Below, piece after piece: positions 1 through 12,127 of a DNA stretch of 64,000 nucleotides (the stretch's first letter is position 1; each line of letters starts with the position of its first letter). The DNA is from Sanderia malayensis (lineage: Eukaryota > Cnidaria > Scyphozoa > Semaeostomeae > Pelagiidae): assembly GCA_013076295.1 (NCBI GenBank), contig RQOL01000438.1, positions 1 to 64,000 on the forward strand. The letters run 5' to 3'. The notes below the pieces were generated by a model. That model did no database searches, was not told the origin of the DNA, and saw only the letters and a program-made list of their open reading frames with translations. Both the position numbers and the translations under genes were made by a program.

Positions 1-275
1 AGTGGGAAGTCAGGAAAAAGTGGAAGTCTTTAAAAGTGAGGGGTCATCAAAAGTGGGAAGTCAAGAAAATACGAGAAGTCATGGAAAGTGGGAAGTCATC
101 AAAAGTGGGAAGTTATCAAAAGTCAGAAGTCACCGAAAGTGGGAAGTCAAGAAAAAGTGGGAAATCATCAAAAATGGGAAGTCATCAAAAGTGGAAGTGA
201 AGAAAAATGGGCAGTCAAGAAAAAGTAGGAAGTCCTCAAATATGGAAGTCATCGAAAGTGGGAAGTCTTTGAAAA

Positions 276-2110
276 GTGGGAGGTCATCAAATGTGGGAAG
301 TCTTCAAAAATGGGAAATCATCTGAAATGGGAAGTCAAGGAAAAGTGGGAAGTCATATCAAAAGTGGGAAGTCATCAAAAGTGGAAAGTCATCAAATGTG
401 GGAAGTCAAGAAAGAGTGGGAAGTCATCAAAAATGTGAAGTCTTCAAAAGTGGGAAATCATCTGAAATGGGAAGTCATCAAAAGTGGGAAGTCATCAAAA
501 GTGGGAACTCATCAAAAGTGGGAAGTCAGAAAAGTGGGAAGTCAGGAAAAAGTGGGAAGTCTTTAAAAGTGAGGGGTCATCAAAAGTGGGAAGTCAAGAA
601 AATACAGAAGTCGTGGAAAGGGAAGTCATCAAAAAGTGGGAAGTTATCAAAAGTCAGAAGTCATCGAAAGTGGGAAGTCAAGAAAAAAGTGGGAAATCAT
701 CAAAATGGGAAGTCATCAAAAGTGGAAGTGAAAGAAAATGGGCAGTCAAGAAAAAGTGGGAAATCATCAAAAATGGGAAGTCATCAAAAGTGGGAAGTGA
801 TAGAAAAAGTGGGCAGTCAAAATAAGAAAATAGTAGGAAGTCCTCAAATATGGGAAGTCACGAAAAGGGGAAGTCTTTGAAAAAGTGGGAGGTCATCAAA
901 TGTGGGAAGTCTTTAAAAGTGGAAATCATCTGAAATGGAAGTCAAGGAAAAAGTGGGAAGTCGTCAAAAGTGGGAAGTCATAAAAGTGGAAAGTCACAAA
1001 TGGGGAAGTCAAGAAAGAGTGGGAAGTCATCAAAATGTGAAGTCTTCAAAAGTGGGAAATCATCTGAAATGGGAAGTCAAGAAAAAGTTGGAAGTCAAGA
1101 AAAGGGGAAGTCAGGCAAAAAGTGGGAAGTCGTAGAAAAAGTGAGGAGTCAGAAAAGTGGGAAGTCAAGAAAATCGGGAAGTCATGAAAGTGGGAAGTCA
1201 TCAAAAGTGGGAAGTTATCAAAAGTCAGAAGTACAAAGTGGGAAGTCAAGAAAAAGTGGGAAATCATCAAAAATGGGAAGTCATCAAAAGTGGGAAGTGA
1301 AGAAAAAATGGGCAGTCAAGAAAAAGTAGGAAGTCCTCAAATATGGGAAGTCATCGAAAGTGGGAAGTCTTTGAAAAGTGGGAGGTCATCAAATGTGGGA
1401 AGTCTTCAAAAATGGGAAATCATCTGAAATGGGAAGTCAAGGAAAAGTGGGAAGTCATCAAAAGTGGGAAGTCATCAAAAGTGGAAAGTCATCAAATGTG
1501 GGAAGTCAAGAAAGAGTGGGAAGTCATCAAAAATGTGAAGTCTTCAAAAGTGGGAAATCATCTGAAATGGGAAGTCATCAAAAGTGGGAAGTCATCAAAA
1601 GTGGGAACTCATCAAAAGTGGGAAGTCAAGAAAAGTGGGAAGTCAGGAAAAAGTGGGAAGTCTTTAAAAGTGAGGGGTCATCAAAAGTGGGAAGTCAAGA
1701 AAATACGAGAAGTCGTGGAAAGTGGGAAGTCATCAAAAGTGGGAAGTTATCAAAAGTCAGAAGTCATCGAAAGTGGGAAGTCAAGAAAAAGTGGGAAATC
1801 ATCAAAAATGGGAAGTCATCAAAAGTGGGAAGTGAAGAAAAAATGGGCAGTCAAGAAAACGTAGGAAGTCCTCAAATATGGGAAGTCATCGAAAGTGGGA
1901 AGTCTTTGAAAAGTGGGAGGTCATCAAATGTGGGAAGTCTTTAAAAGTGGGAAATCATCTGAAATGGGAAGTCAAGGAAAAGTGGGAAGTCGTCAAAAGT
2001 GGGAAGTCATCAAAAGTGGAAAGTCATCAAATGTGGGAAGTCAAGAAAGAGTGGGAAGTTATCAAAAATGTGAAGTCTTCAAAAGTGGGAAATCATCTGA
2101 AATGGGAAGT
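276..2110 (+). repeat. Divergent left-edge modules, ~535 and ~1,100 bp periods
   Basis: A module beginning GTGGGAGGTCATCAAATGTGG occurs near 276, 1,378 and 1,913. This gives spacings of about 1,102 and 535 bp; a more damaged version lies near 880. Units here carry more small insertions and deletions than elsewhere, for example the extra ATATCA near 355 and irregular A runs at 600-1,000. Variants such as TACGAGAAGTC and GAGGGGTCATC are scarce in the rest of the window. Either this is an older, less homogenised part of the array or the assembly is less accurate here. Confidence 0.7.
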
Positions 2111-2619
2111 CAAGAAAAAGTTGGAAGTCATCAAAAGCGGGAAGTCATCAAAAGTGGGAAGTCGAGAAAAAGTGAGAAGTCAAGAGAAAGTGGGAAGTCA
2201 AGAAAATGTGGGAAGTCAAAAAAAGTGGGAAGTCATCAAAAGTGGGATGTCATCAAAAGTGGGAAGTTACAAAAAGTGGGAAGTCAAGAAAAAGTGGGAA
2301 GTCATCAAAAGTGGAAAGTCGTCAAAAGTGGGAAGTCAGGAAAAAGTGGGAAGTCATCAAAAATGGGAAGTCCTCCAAAGTGGGAAATCATCTGAAATGG
2401 GAAGTCAAGAAAAAGTTGGAAGTCATCAAAAGCGGGAAGTCATCAAAAGTGGGAGGTCAAGAAAAAGTGGGAAGTCAAGAAAAAGTGGGAAGTCAAGAAA
2501 ATGTGGGAAGTCAAGAAAATGTGGGAAGTCAAGAAAAAGTGGGAAGTCATTGAAAGTGGGAAGTCATCAAAAGAGGGAAATCAAGAAAAAGTGGGAAGTC
2601 ATCAAGAGTGGGAAATCAA

Positions 2620-3300
2620 GAAAAAGTGGGAAGTAAAAAAAATTGAGAAGTCATCAAGAGTGGGAAGTCAAGAAAAAGTGGGAAGTAAAAAAAGTGGGAA
2701 GTCATCAAAAGTGGGATGTCATCAAAAGTGGGAAGTCATCAATAGTGGGAAGTCAAGAAAAAGTGGGAAGTCATCAAAAGTGGGAAGTCAAGAAAAAGTG
2801 GGAATTGAAGAAAATGTATGAAGTCATCAAAAGTGGGAAGTCATCAAAAGTGGAAAGTAATCAAAAGTGGGAAGTCAAGAAAAAGTGGGAAGTCAAGAAA
2901 ATCTGGGAAGTCAAAAAAGTGGGAGGTCATTAAAAGTGGAAGGTCATCAAAAGTGGGAATTCAAGAGAAAGTGGGAAGTCATCAAAAGTGGGAAGTCACG
3001 AAAAAGTGGGAAGTAAAAAAAAGTGGGAAGTCATCAAGAGTGGGATGTCATCAAAAGTGGGAAGTTACAAAAAGTGGGAAGTGAAGAAAAAGTGGGAAGT
3101 CATCAGAAGTGGAAAGTCATCAAAAGTGGAAAGTCATCAAAAGTGGGAAGTCAAGAAAAATTGGGGAGTCATCAAAAATGGGAAGTCTTCAAAAGTGGGA
3201 AATCATCTGAAATGGGAAGTCAAGAAAAAGTTGGAAGTCATCAAAAGCAGGAACTCATCAAAAGTGGGAAGTCAAGAAAAAGTGGGAAGTAAAAAGTAAC
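2620..3300 (+). repeat. Module shared with 55.4-58.6 kb
   Basis: The series around 2,640-2,760 runs AATTGAGAAGTC, then GTGGGAAGTAAAAAAAG, GTGGGATGTC and CATCAATAGTGGG. It reappears in the same order near 55,450-55,570, 56,335-56,455 and 58,405-58,520, where the first motif is AATTGAGATGTC. This links the left edge to the right third of the window across more than 50 kb. Confidence 0.65.
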
Positions 3301-4639
3301 TGGGAAGTCATCAAGAGTGGAAAGTCAAGAAAAAGTGGGAAGTCAAGAAATAGTGGGAAGTCAAGAAAATGTGGGAAGTCAAGAAAAAGTGGGAGTTCAT
3401 TAAAAGTGGGAGGTCATCAAAAGTGGGAAATCAAGAAAAAGTGGGAAGTCATCAAAAGTGGGAAGTCAAGAAAAAGTGGGAAGTCAAGAGAAAGTGGAAG
3501 TCATCAAAAGTGGGAAGTCATCAAAAAAGCGAAGTCAAGAAAAAGTGGGAACTCATCAAAAGTGGGAAGTCAAGAAAAGTGGGAAGTCAAGAAAAGTGGG
3601 AGGTCAAGAAAAAGTGGGAAGTCTTTAAAAGTGAGAGGTCATCAAAAGTGGGAAGTCAAGAAAATACGGGAAGTCATCCAAAGTGGGAAGTCATCAAAAG
3701 TGGGAAGTCAAGAAAAAGTGGGAAGTAAAAAAAAGTGGGAAGTCATCAAAAATGGAAAGTCGTCAAAAGTGGGAAGTCAAGAAAAAGTGGGAAGTCATAA
3801 AAAATGGGAAGTCCTCAAAAGTGGAAGGTCAAGAAAAAGTGGGAAGTCAAGAAAATTGGGAAGTCAAGAAAATGTGGGAAGTCAAGAAAATGTGGGAAGT
3901 CACGAAAAAATGGGAAGTCATTAAAAGTGGGAAGTCAAGAAAAGTGGGAAGTCAGGAAAAAGTGGAAGTCTTTAAAAATGAGAGGTCATCAATAGTGGGA
4001 AGTCAAGAAAATACAGGAAGTAATCGAAAGTGGGAAGTCATCAAAAGTGGGAAATCATCAAAAATGGGCAGTCATCGAAAGTGGGAAGTGAAGAAAAAAT
4101 GGGCAGTCAAGAAAAAGTAGGAAGTCCTCAAATATGGGAAGTCATCAAAAGTGGGAAGTCCTTGAAAAGTGGGAGGTCATGAAATGTGGGAAGTCAAGAA
4201 AAAGTGGGAAGTCATCAAAAATGGGAAGTCTTCAAAAGTGGGAAATCATCTAAAATGGGAAGTCAAGAAAAAGTGGGAAGTCATCAAAAGTGGGAAGTCA
4301 TTATAAGTGGAAAGTCATCAAATGTGGCAAGTCAAGAAAGAGTGGGAAGTCATAAAAAATGGGAAGTCTTCAAAAGTGGGAAATCATCTGAAATGGTTTG
4401 TCAAGAAAAAGTTGGAAGTCATCAAAAGCGGGAAGTCATCAAAAGTGGGAAGTCAAGAAAAAGTGAGAAGTGAAGAAAAAGTGGGAAGTCAAGAAAATGT
4501 GGGAAGTCAAGAAAAAGTGGGAAGTCATTAAAAGTGGGAAGTCATCAAAAGTGGGAAATCAAGAAAAAGTGGGAAGTCAAGAAAAAGTGAGAAGTGAAGA
4601 AAAAGTGGGAAGTCAAGAAAATGTGGGAAGTCAAAAAAA

Positions 4640-6925
4640 GTGGGAAGTCAAGAAAAAGTGAGAAGTGAGGAAAAAGTGGGAAGTCAAGAAAATGTGGGAA
4701 GTCAAAAAACGTGGGAAGTAATTAAAAGTGGGAGGTCATCAAAAGTGGGAATTCAAGAAAGAGTGGGAAGTCATCAAAAGTGGGAAGTCAAGAAGAAGTG
4801 GGAAGTAAAAAAAAACTTGGAGGTCATCAAGAGTGGGAAGTTAAGAAAAAGTGGGAAATCAAGAAAAAGTGGGAAGTCAGGAAAATGTGGGAAGTCAAGA
4901 AAAAGTGGGAAGTCATTAAAAGTGGGAAGTCATCAAAAGTGGGAAATCAAGAAAAAGTGGGAAGTCATCAAGAGTCGGAAGTCAAGAAAAACTGGGAAGT
5001 GATCAAGAGTGGGAAGTCAAGAAAAAGTGAGAAGTGAAGAAAAAGTGGGAAGTCAAGAAAATGTGGGAAGTCAAAAAAAGTGGGAAGTCAAGAAAAAGTG
5101 AGAAGTGAAGAAAAAGTGGGAAGTCAAGAAAATGTGGGAAGTCAAAAAACGTGGGAAGTAATTAAAAGTGGAAGGTCATCAAAAGTGGGAATTCAAGAAA
5201 GAGTGGGAAGTCATCAAAAGTGGGAAGTCAAGAAGAAATGGGAAGTAAAAATAAACTTGGAAGTCATCAAGAGTGGGAAGTTAAGAAAAAGTGGGAAATC
5301 AAGAAAAAGTGGGAAGTCAGGAAAATGTGGGAAGTCAAGAAAAAGTGGGAAGTCATTAAAAGTGGGAAGTCATCAAAAGTGGGAAATCAAGAAAAAGTGG
5401 GAAGTCATCAAGAGTCGGAAGTCAAGAAAAACTGGGAAGTCATCAAGAGTGGGAAGTCAAGAAAAAATGGAAGGTAAAAAAAAAGTGGCAAGTCATGAAA
5501 AGTGGGATGTCAACAAAAGTGGGAAGTCATCAAAAGTGGGAAGTCATCAAAAGTGGGATGTCATCGAAAGTGGCAAGTCATCAAAAGTGGAAAGTCATCA
5601 AAAGTGGGAAGTCAAAAAAAAGTGGGAAGTCAAGAAAAAGTGGAAGTCATCAAAAGTGGGAAGTCATCGAAAAGGCGAAGTCAAGAAAAAGTGGGAACTC
5701 ATCAAAAGTGGGAAGTCAAGAAAAGTGGGAAGTCAAGAAAAAGTGGGAAGTCATTAAAAGTGGGAAGTCATCAAAAGTGGGAAATCAAGAAAAAGTGGGA
5801 AGTCATCAAGAGTCGGAAGTCAAGAAAAACTGGGAAGTCATCAAGAGTGGAAAGTCAAGAAAAAGTGAGAAGTGAAGAAAAAGTGGGAAGTCAAGAAGAA
5901 GTGGGAAGTAAAAAAAAACTTGGAGGTCATCAAGAGTGGGAAGTTAAGAAATTGTGGGAAATCAAGAAAAAGTGGGAAGTCAGGAAAATGTGGGAAGTCA
6001 AGAAAAAGTGGGAAGTCATTAAAAGTGGGAAGTCATCAAAAGTGGGAAATCAAGAAAAAGTGGGAAGTCATCAAGAGTCGGAAGTCAAGAAAAACTGGGA
6101 AGTCATCAAGAGTGGAAAGTCAAGAAAAAGTGAGAAGTGAAGAAAAAGTGGGAAGTCAAGAAAATGTGGGAAGTCAAAAAAAGTGGGAAGTCAAGAAAAA
6201 GTGAGAAGTGAGGAAAAAGTGGGAAGTCAAGAAAATGTGGGAAGTCAAAAAACGAGGGAAGTAATTAAAAGTGGGAGGTCATCAAAAGTGGGAATTCAAG
6301 AAAGAGTGGGAAGTCATCAAAAGTGGGAAGTCAAGAAGAAGTGGGAAGTAAAAAAAAACTTGGAAGTCATCAAGAGTGGGAAGTTAAGAAAAAGTGGGAA
6401 ATCAAGAAAAATTGGGAAGTCAGGAAAATGTGGGAAGTCAAGAAAAAGTGGGAAGTCATTAAAAGTGGGAAGTCATCAAAAGTGGGAAATCAAGAAAAAG
6501 TGGGAAGTCATCAAGAGTCGGAAGTCAAGAAAAACTGGGAAGTCATCAAGAGTGGGAAGTCAAGAAAAAATGGAAGGTAAAAAAAAAGTGGCAAGTCATG
6601 AAAAGTGGGATGTCAACAAAAGTGGGAAGTCATCAAAAGTGGGAAGTCATCAAAAGTGGGATGTCATCGAAAGTGGCAAGTCATCAAAAGTGGAAAGTCA
6701 TCAAAAGTGGGAAGTCAAAAAAAAGTGGGAAGTCAAGAAAAAGTGGAAGTCATCAAAAGTGGGAAGTCATCGAAAAGGCGAAGTCAAGAAAAAGTGGGAA
6801 CTCATCAAAAGTGGGAAGTCAAGAAAAGTGGGAAGTCAAGAAAAAGTGGGAAGTCTTTACAAGTGAGAGGTCATCAAAAGTGGGAAGTCAAGAAAATACG
6901 GGAAGTCATCGAAAGTGGGAAGTAA
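4640..6925 (+). repeat. 440-bp and 1,103-bp tandem modules carrying GAATTC
   Basis: A block marked in order by GTGGGAATTCAAGAAAGAG, AACTTGGA and AGTCGGAAGTC recurs at 4,749, 5,189 and 6,292 (GAATTC positions). Spacings are 440 and 1,103 bp. Sequence from about 5,080 onwards is closely repeated from about 6,183. A shorter related copy lacking the GAATTC start lies at about 5,890-6,120. This is the first cluster of the 'AACTTGG' module family, of which I counted about 30 members in the window. Confidence 0.8.
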
Positions 6926-7149
6926 TCAAAAGTCGGACGTTATCAAAAGTCAGAGGTCACCGGAAGTGGGAAGTCAAGGAAAAGTGGGAAATCATCAAAA
7001 ATGGGAAGTCATCAACAGTGGGAAGTGAAGAAAAAATGGGAAGTCAAGAAAAAGTAGGAAGTTGTCAAATATGGGAAGTCATCAAAAGTGGAAAGTCATT
7101 AAAAGTGGGAATTCAAGAAAAAGTGGGAAGTCATCAAAAATGGGAAGTC

Positions 7150-9150
7150 TTCAAAAGTGGGAAATCATCTGAAATGGGAAGTCAAGAAAAAGTTGGAAGT
7201 CATCAAAAGCGGGAAGTCAAGAAAATGTGGGAAGTAAAAAAAAGTGGGAAGTCATCAAGAGTGGGAAGTCAAGAAAAAGAGGGGAAGTAAAAAAAAGTGG
7301 GAAGTCATCAAAAGTGGTATGTCGTCAAAAATGCGAAGTCATCAAAAGTGGGAAGTCATCAAAAGGGAGAGGTCATCAAAAGTGGGAAGTCAAGAAAATA
7401 CAGGAAGTAATCGAAAGTGGGAAGTCATCAAAAGTGGGAAGTTATCAAAAGTCAGAAGTCACCGAAAGTGGGAAGTCAAGAAAAAGTGGGAAATCATCAA
7501 AAATGGGCAGTCATCAAAAGTGGGAAGTGAAGAAAAAATGGGCAGTCAAGAAAAGTGGGAAGTCAGGAAAAAGTGGGAAGTCTTTAAAAGTGAGAGGTCA
7601 TCAAAAGTGGGAAGTCAAGAAAATACAGGAAGTAATCGAAAGTGGGAAGTCATCAAAAGTGGAAGTGTCAAAAGTCAGAAGTCACCGAAAGTGGGAAGTC
7701 AAGAAAAAGTGGGAAATCATCAAAAATGGGCAGTCATCAAAAGTGGGAAGTCAAGAAAAATTGGGGAGTCATAAAAATTGGAAGTCTTGAAAAGTGGGAG
7801 GTCATGAAATGTGGAAGTCAAGAAAAAGTGGGAAGTCATCAAAAATGGAAGTCTTCAAAAGTGGGAAATCATCTAAAATGGGAAGTCAAGAAAAGTGGGA
7901 AGTCAAGAAAAGTGGGAAGTCAAGAAAAAGTGGGAAGTCTTTAAAAGTGAGAGGTCATCAAAAGTGGGAAGTCAAGAAAATACGGGAAGTCATCGAAAGT
8001 AGGAAGTCATCAAAAGTGGGAAGTCAAGAAAAAGTGGGAAGTAAAAAAAAGTGGGAAGTCATCAAAAGTGGAAAGTCGTCAAAAGTGGGAAGTCAAGAAA
8101 AAGTGGGAAGTCATCAAAAATGGGAAGTCCTTGAAAAGTGGGAGGTCATGAAATGTTGGAAGTCAAGAAAAAGTGGGAAGTCATCAAAAATGGGAAGTCT
8201 TCAAAAGTGGGAAATCATCTAAAATGGGAAGTCAAGAAAAAGTGGGAAGTCAAGAAAAGTGGGAAGTCAAGAAAAAGTGGGAAGTCTTTAAAAGTGAGAG
8301 GTCATCAAAAGTAGGAAGTCAAGAAAATACGGGAAGTCATCGAAAGTAGGAAGTCATCAAAAGTGGGAAGTCAAGAAAAAGTGGGAAGTAAAAAAAAGTG
8401 GGAAGTCATCAAAAGTGGAAAGTCGTCAAAAGTGGGAAGTCAAGAAAAAGTGGGAAGTCATAAAAAATGGGAAGTCCTCAAAAGTGGAAGGTCAAGAAAA
8501 AGTGGGAAGTCAAGAAAAAGTGGGAAGTCAAGAAAATGTGGGAAGTCAAGAAAATGGAAGTCACGAAAAAGTGGGAAGTCATTAAAAGTGGGAAGTCAAG
8601 AAAAGTGGGAAGTCAGGAAAAAGTGGAAGTCTTTAAAAGTGAGAGGTCATCAATAGTGGGAAGTCAAGAAAATACAGGAAGTAATCGAAAGTGGGAAGTC
8701 ATCAAAAGTGGGAAATCATCAAGAGTGGGAAGTCAAGAAAAAATGGAAGGTAAAAAAAAAGTGGCAAGTCATGAAAAGTGGGATGTCAACAAAAGTGGGA
8801 AGTCATCGAAAGTGGGAAGTAATCAAAAGTCGGACGTTATCAAAAGTCAGAGGTCACCGGAAGTGGGAAGTCAAGGAAAAGTGGGAAATCATCAAAAATG
8901 GGAAGTCATCAACAGTGGGAAGTGAAGAAAAAATGGGAAGTCAAGAAAAAGTAGGAAGTTGTCAAATATGGGAAGTCATCAAAAGTGGGAAGTCACGGAA
9001 AAGTGGGAAATCATCTAAAATGGAAGTCAAGAAAAAGTGGAAGTCATCAAAAGTGGGAAGTCATCAAAAGTGGAAAGTCATTAAAAGTGGGAAGTCAAGA
9101 AAAAGTGGGAAGTCATCAAAAATGGGAAGTCTTCAAAAGTGGGAAATCAT
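7150..9150 (+). repeat. ~1.98 kb higher-order unit
   Basis: Sequence from about 7,200 to 8,800 matches 9,180 to 10,800 at offsets of 1,982-1,991 bp. From about 8,820 to 9,150 it instead matches 11,085-11,415 at 2,267 bp. The unit therefore looks like the following 2,267-bp unit with about 280 bp missing near 8,805, where the run of GGGATGTC and GGCGAAGTC variants is absent. Confidence 0.75.
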
Positions 9151-12127
9151 CTGAAATGGGAAGTCAAGAAAAAGTTGGAAGTCATCAAAAGCGGGAAGTC
9201 AAGAAAATGTGGGAAGTAAAAAAAAGTGGGAAGTCATCAAGAGTGGGAAGTCAAGAAAAAGAGGGGAAGTAAAAAAAAGTGGGAAGTCATCAAAAGTGGT
9301 ATGTCGTCAAAAATGCGAAGTCATCAAAAGTGGGAAGTCATCAAAAGGGAGAGGTCATCAAAAGTGGGAAGTCAAGAAAATACAGGAAGTAATCGAAAGT
9401 GGGAAATCATCAAAAGTGGGAAGTTATCAAAAGTCAGAAGTCACCGAAAGTGGGAAGTCAAGAAAAAGTGGGAAATCATCAAAAATGGGCAGTCATCAAA
9501 AGTGGGAAGTGAAGAAAAAATGGGCAGTCAAGAAAAGTGGGAAGTCAGGAAAAAGTGGGAAGTCTTTAAAAGTGAGAGGTCATCAAAAGTGGGAAGTCAA
9601 GAAAATACAGGAAGTAATCGAAAGTGGGAAGTCATCAAAAGTGGGAAATTGTCAAAAGTCAGAAGTCACCGAAAGTGGGAAGTCAAGAAAAAGTGGGAAA
9701 TCATCAAAAATGGGCAGTCATCAAAAGTGGGAAGTCAAGAAAAATTGGGGAGTCATCAAAAAGGGGAAGTCCTTGAAAAGTGGGAGGTCATGAAATGTTG
9801 GAAGTCAAGAAAAAGTGGGAAGTCATCAAAAATGGGAAGTCTTCAAAAGTGGGAAATCATCTAAAATGGGAAGTCAAGAAAAAGTGGGAAGTCAAGAAAA
9901 GTGGGAAGTCAAGAAAAAGTGGGAAGTCTTTAAAAGTGAGAGGTCATCAAAAGTGGGAAGTCAAGAAAATACGGGAAGTCATCGAAAGTAGGAAGTCATC
10001 AAAAGTGGGAAGTCAAGAAAAAGTGGGAAGTAAAAAAAAGTGGGAAGTCATCAAAAGTGGAAAGTCGTCAAAAGTGGGAAGTCAAGAAAAAGTGGGAAGT
10101 CATCAAAAATGGGAAGTCCTTGAAAAGTGGGAGGTCATGAAATGTTGGAAGTCAAGAAAAAGTGGGAAGTCATCAAAAATGGGAAGTCTTCAAAAGTGGG
10201 AAATCATCTAAAATGGGAAGTCAAGAAAAAGTGGGAAGTCAAGAAAAGTGGGAAGTCAAGAAAAAGTGGGAAGTCTTTAAAAGTGAGAGGTCATCAAAAG
10301 TAGGAAGTCAAGAAAATACGGGAAGTCATCGAAAGTAGGAAGTCATCAAAAGTGGGAAGTCAAGAAAAAGTGGGAAGTAAAAAAAAGTGGGAAGTCATCA
10401 AAAGTGGAAAGTCGTCAAAAGTGGGAAGTCAAGAAAAAGTGGGAAGTCATAAAAAATGGGAAGTCCTCAAAAGTGGAAGGTCAAGAAAAAGTGGGAAGTC
10501 AAGAAAAAGTGGGAAGTCAAGAAAATGTGGGAAGTCAAGAAAATGTGGGAAGTCACGAAAAAGTGGGAAGTCATTAAAAGTGGGAAGTCAAGAAAGTGGG
10601 AAGTCAGGAAAAAGTGGAAGTCTTTAAAAGTGAGAGGTCATCAATAGTGGGAAGTCAAGAAAATACAGGAAGTAATCGAAAGTGGGAAGTCATCAAAAGT
10701 GGGAAATCATCAAGAGTGGGAAGTCAAGAAAAAACGGAAGGTAAAAAAAAAGTGGCAAGTCATGAAAAGTGGGATGTCAACAAAAGTGGGAAGTCATCAA
10801 AAGTGGGAAGTCATCAAAAGTGGGATGTCATCGAAAGTGGCAAGTCATCAAAAGTGGAAAGTCATCAAAAGTGGGAAGTCAAAAAAAAGTGGGAAGTCAA
10901 GAAAAAGTGGAAGTCATCAAAAGTGGGAAGTCTTCGAAAAGGCGAAGTCAAGAAAAAGTGGGAACTCATCAAAAGTGGGAAGTCAAGAAAAGTGGGAAGT
11001 CAAGAAAAAGTGGAAAGTCTTTACAAGTGAGAGGTCATCAAAAGTGGGAAGTCAAGAAAATACGGGAAGTCATCGAAAGTGGGAAGTAATCAAAAGTTGG
11101 ACGTTATCAAAAGTCAGAGGTCACCGGAAGTGGGAAGTCAAGGAAAAGTGGGAAATCATCAAAAATGGGAAGTCATCAACAGTGGGAAGTGAAGAAAAAA
11201 TGGGAAGTCAAGAAAAAGTAGGAAGTTGTCAAATATGGGAAGTCATCAAAAGTGGGAAGTCACGGAAAAGTGGGAAATCATCTAAAATGGAAGTCAAGAA
11301 AAAGTGGAAGTCATCAAAAGTGGGAAGTCATCAAAAGTGGAAAGTCATTAAAAGTGGGAAGTCAAGAAAAAGTGGGAAGTCATCAAAAATGGGAAGTCTT
11401 CAAAAGTGGGAAATCATCTGAAATGGGAAATCAAGAAAAAGTTGGAAGTCATCAAAAGCGGGAAGTCAAGAAAATGTGGGAAGTAAAAAAAAGTGGGAAG
11501 TCATCAAGAGTGGGAAGTCAAGAAAAAGAGGGGAAGTAAAAAAAAGTGGGAAGTCATCAAAAGTGGTATGTCGTCAAAAATGGGAAGTCATCAAAAGTGG
11601 GAAGTCATCAAAAGGGAGAGGTCATCAAAAGTGGGAAGTCAAGAAAATACAGGAAGTAATCGAAAGTGGGAAGTCATCAAAAGTGGGAAGTTATCAAAAG
11701 TCAGAAGTCACCGAAAGTGGGAAGTCAAGAAAAAGTGGGAAATCATCAAAAATGGGCAGTCATCAAAAGTGGGAAGTGAAGAAAAAATGGGCAGTCAAGA
11801 AAAGTGGGAAGTCAGGAAAAAGTGGGAAGTCTTTAAAAGTGAGAGGTCATCAAAAATGGGAAGTCAAGAAAATACAGGAAGTAATCGAAAGTGGGAAGTC
11901 ATCAAAAGTGGGAAGTTGTCAAAAGTCAGAAGTCACCGAAAGTGGGAAGTCAAGAAAAAGTGGGAAATCATCAAAAATGGGCAGTCATCAAAAGTGGGAA
12001 GTCAAGAAAAATTGGGGAGTCATCAAAAATGGGAAGTCCTTGAAAAGTGGGAGGTCATGAAATGTTGGAAGTCAAGAAAAAGTGGGAAGTCATCAAAAAT
12101 GGGAAGTCTTCAAAAGTGGGAAATCAT
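9151..12127 (+). repeat. 2,977-bp higher-order repeat, unit 1
   Basis: Paired with 12,128-15,104. Corresponding landmarks keep an offset of 2,977 bp over the whole length, for example GTGGTATGTCGTC blocks, GGAGGTCATGAAATGTTGG and the ACCGGAAGTG site at 11,123 versus 14,100. Internally it equals a 2,267-bp part plus a 710-bp part, because the module at about 11,476-12,060 repeats at about 12,186-12,770. The two units differ by single-base indels in A runs and a few substitutions. Confidence 0.85.

Noticed and set aside
1046..1270. 74-codon reading frame on the minus strand
   Set aside because: It is the reverse complement of irregular satellite that happens to lack the usual TGATGA stops. No recognisable protein features.
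5245..5256. AATAAA polyadenylation signal
   Set aside because: A one-base variant of the usual GTAAAAAAAAAC stretch in a single module, with no gene upstream.
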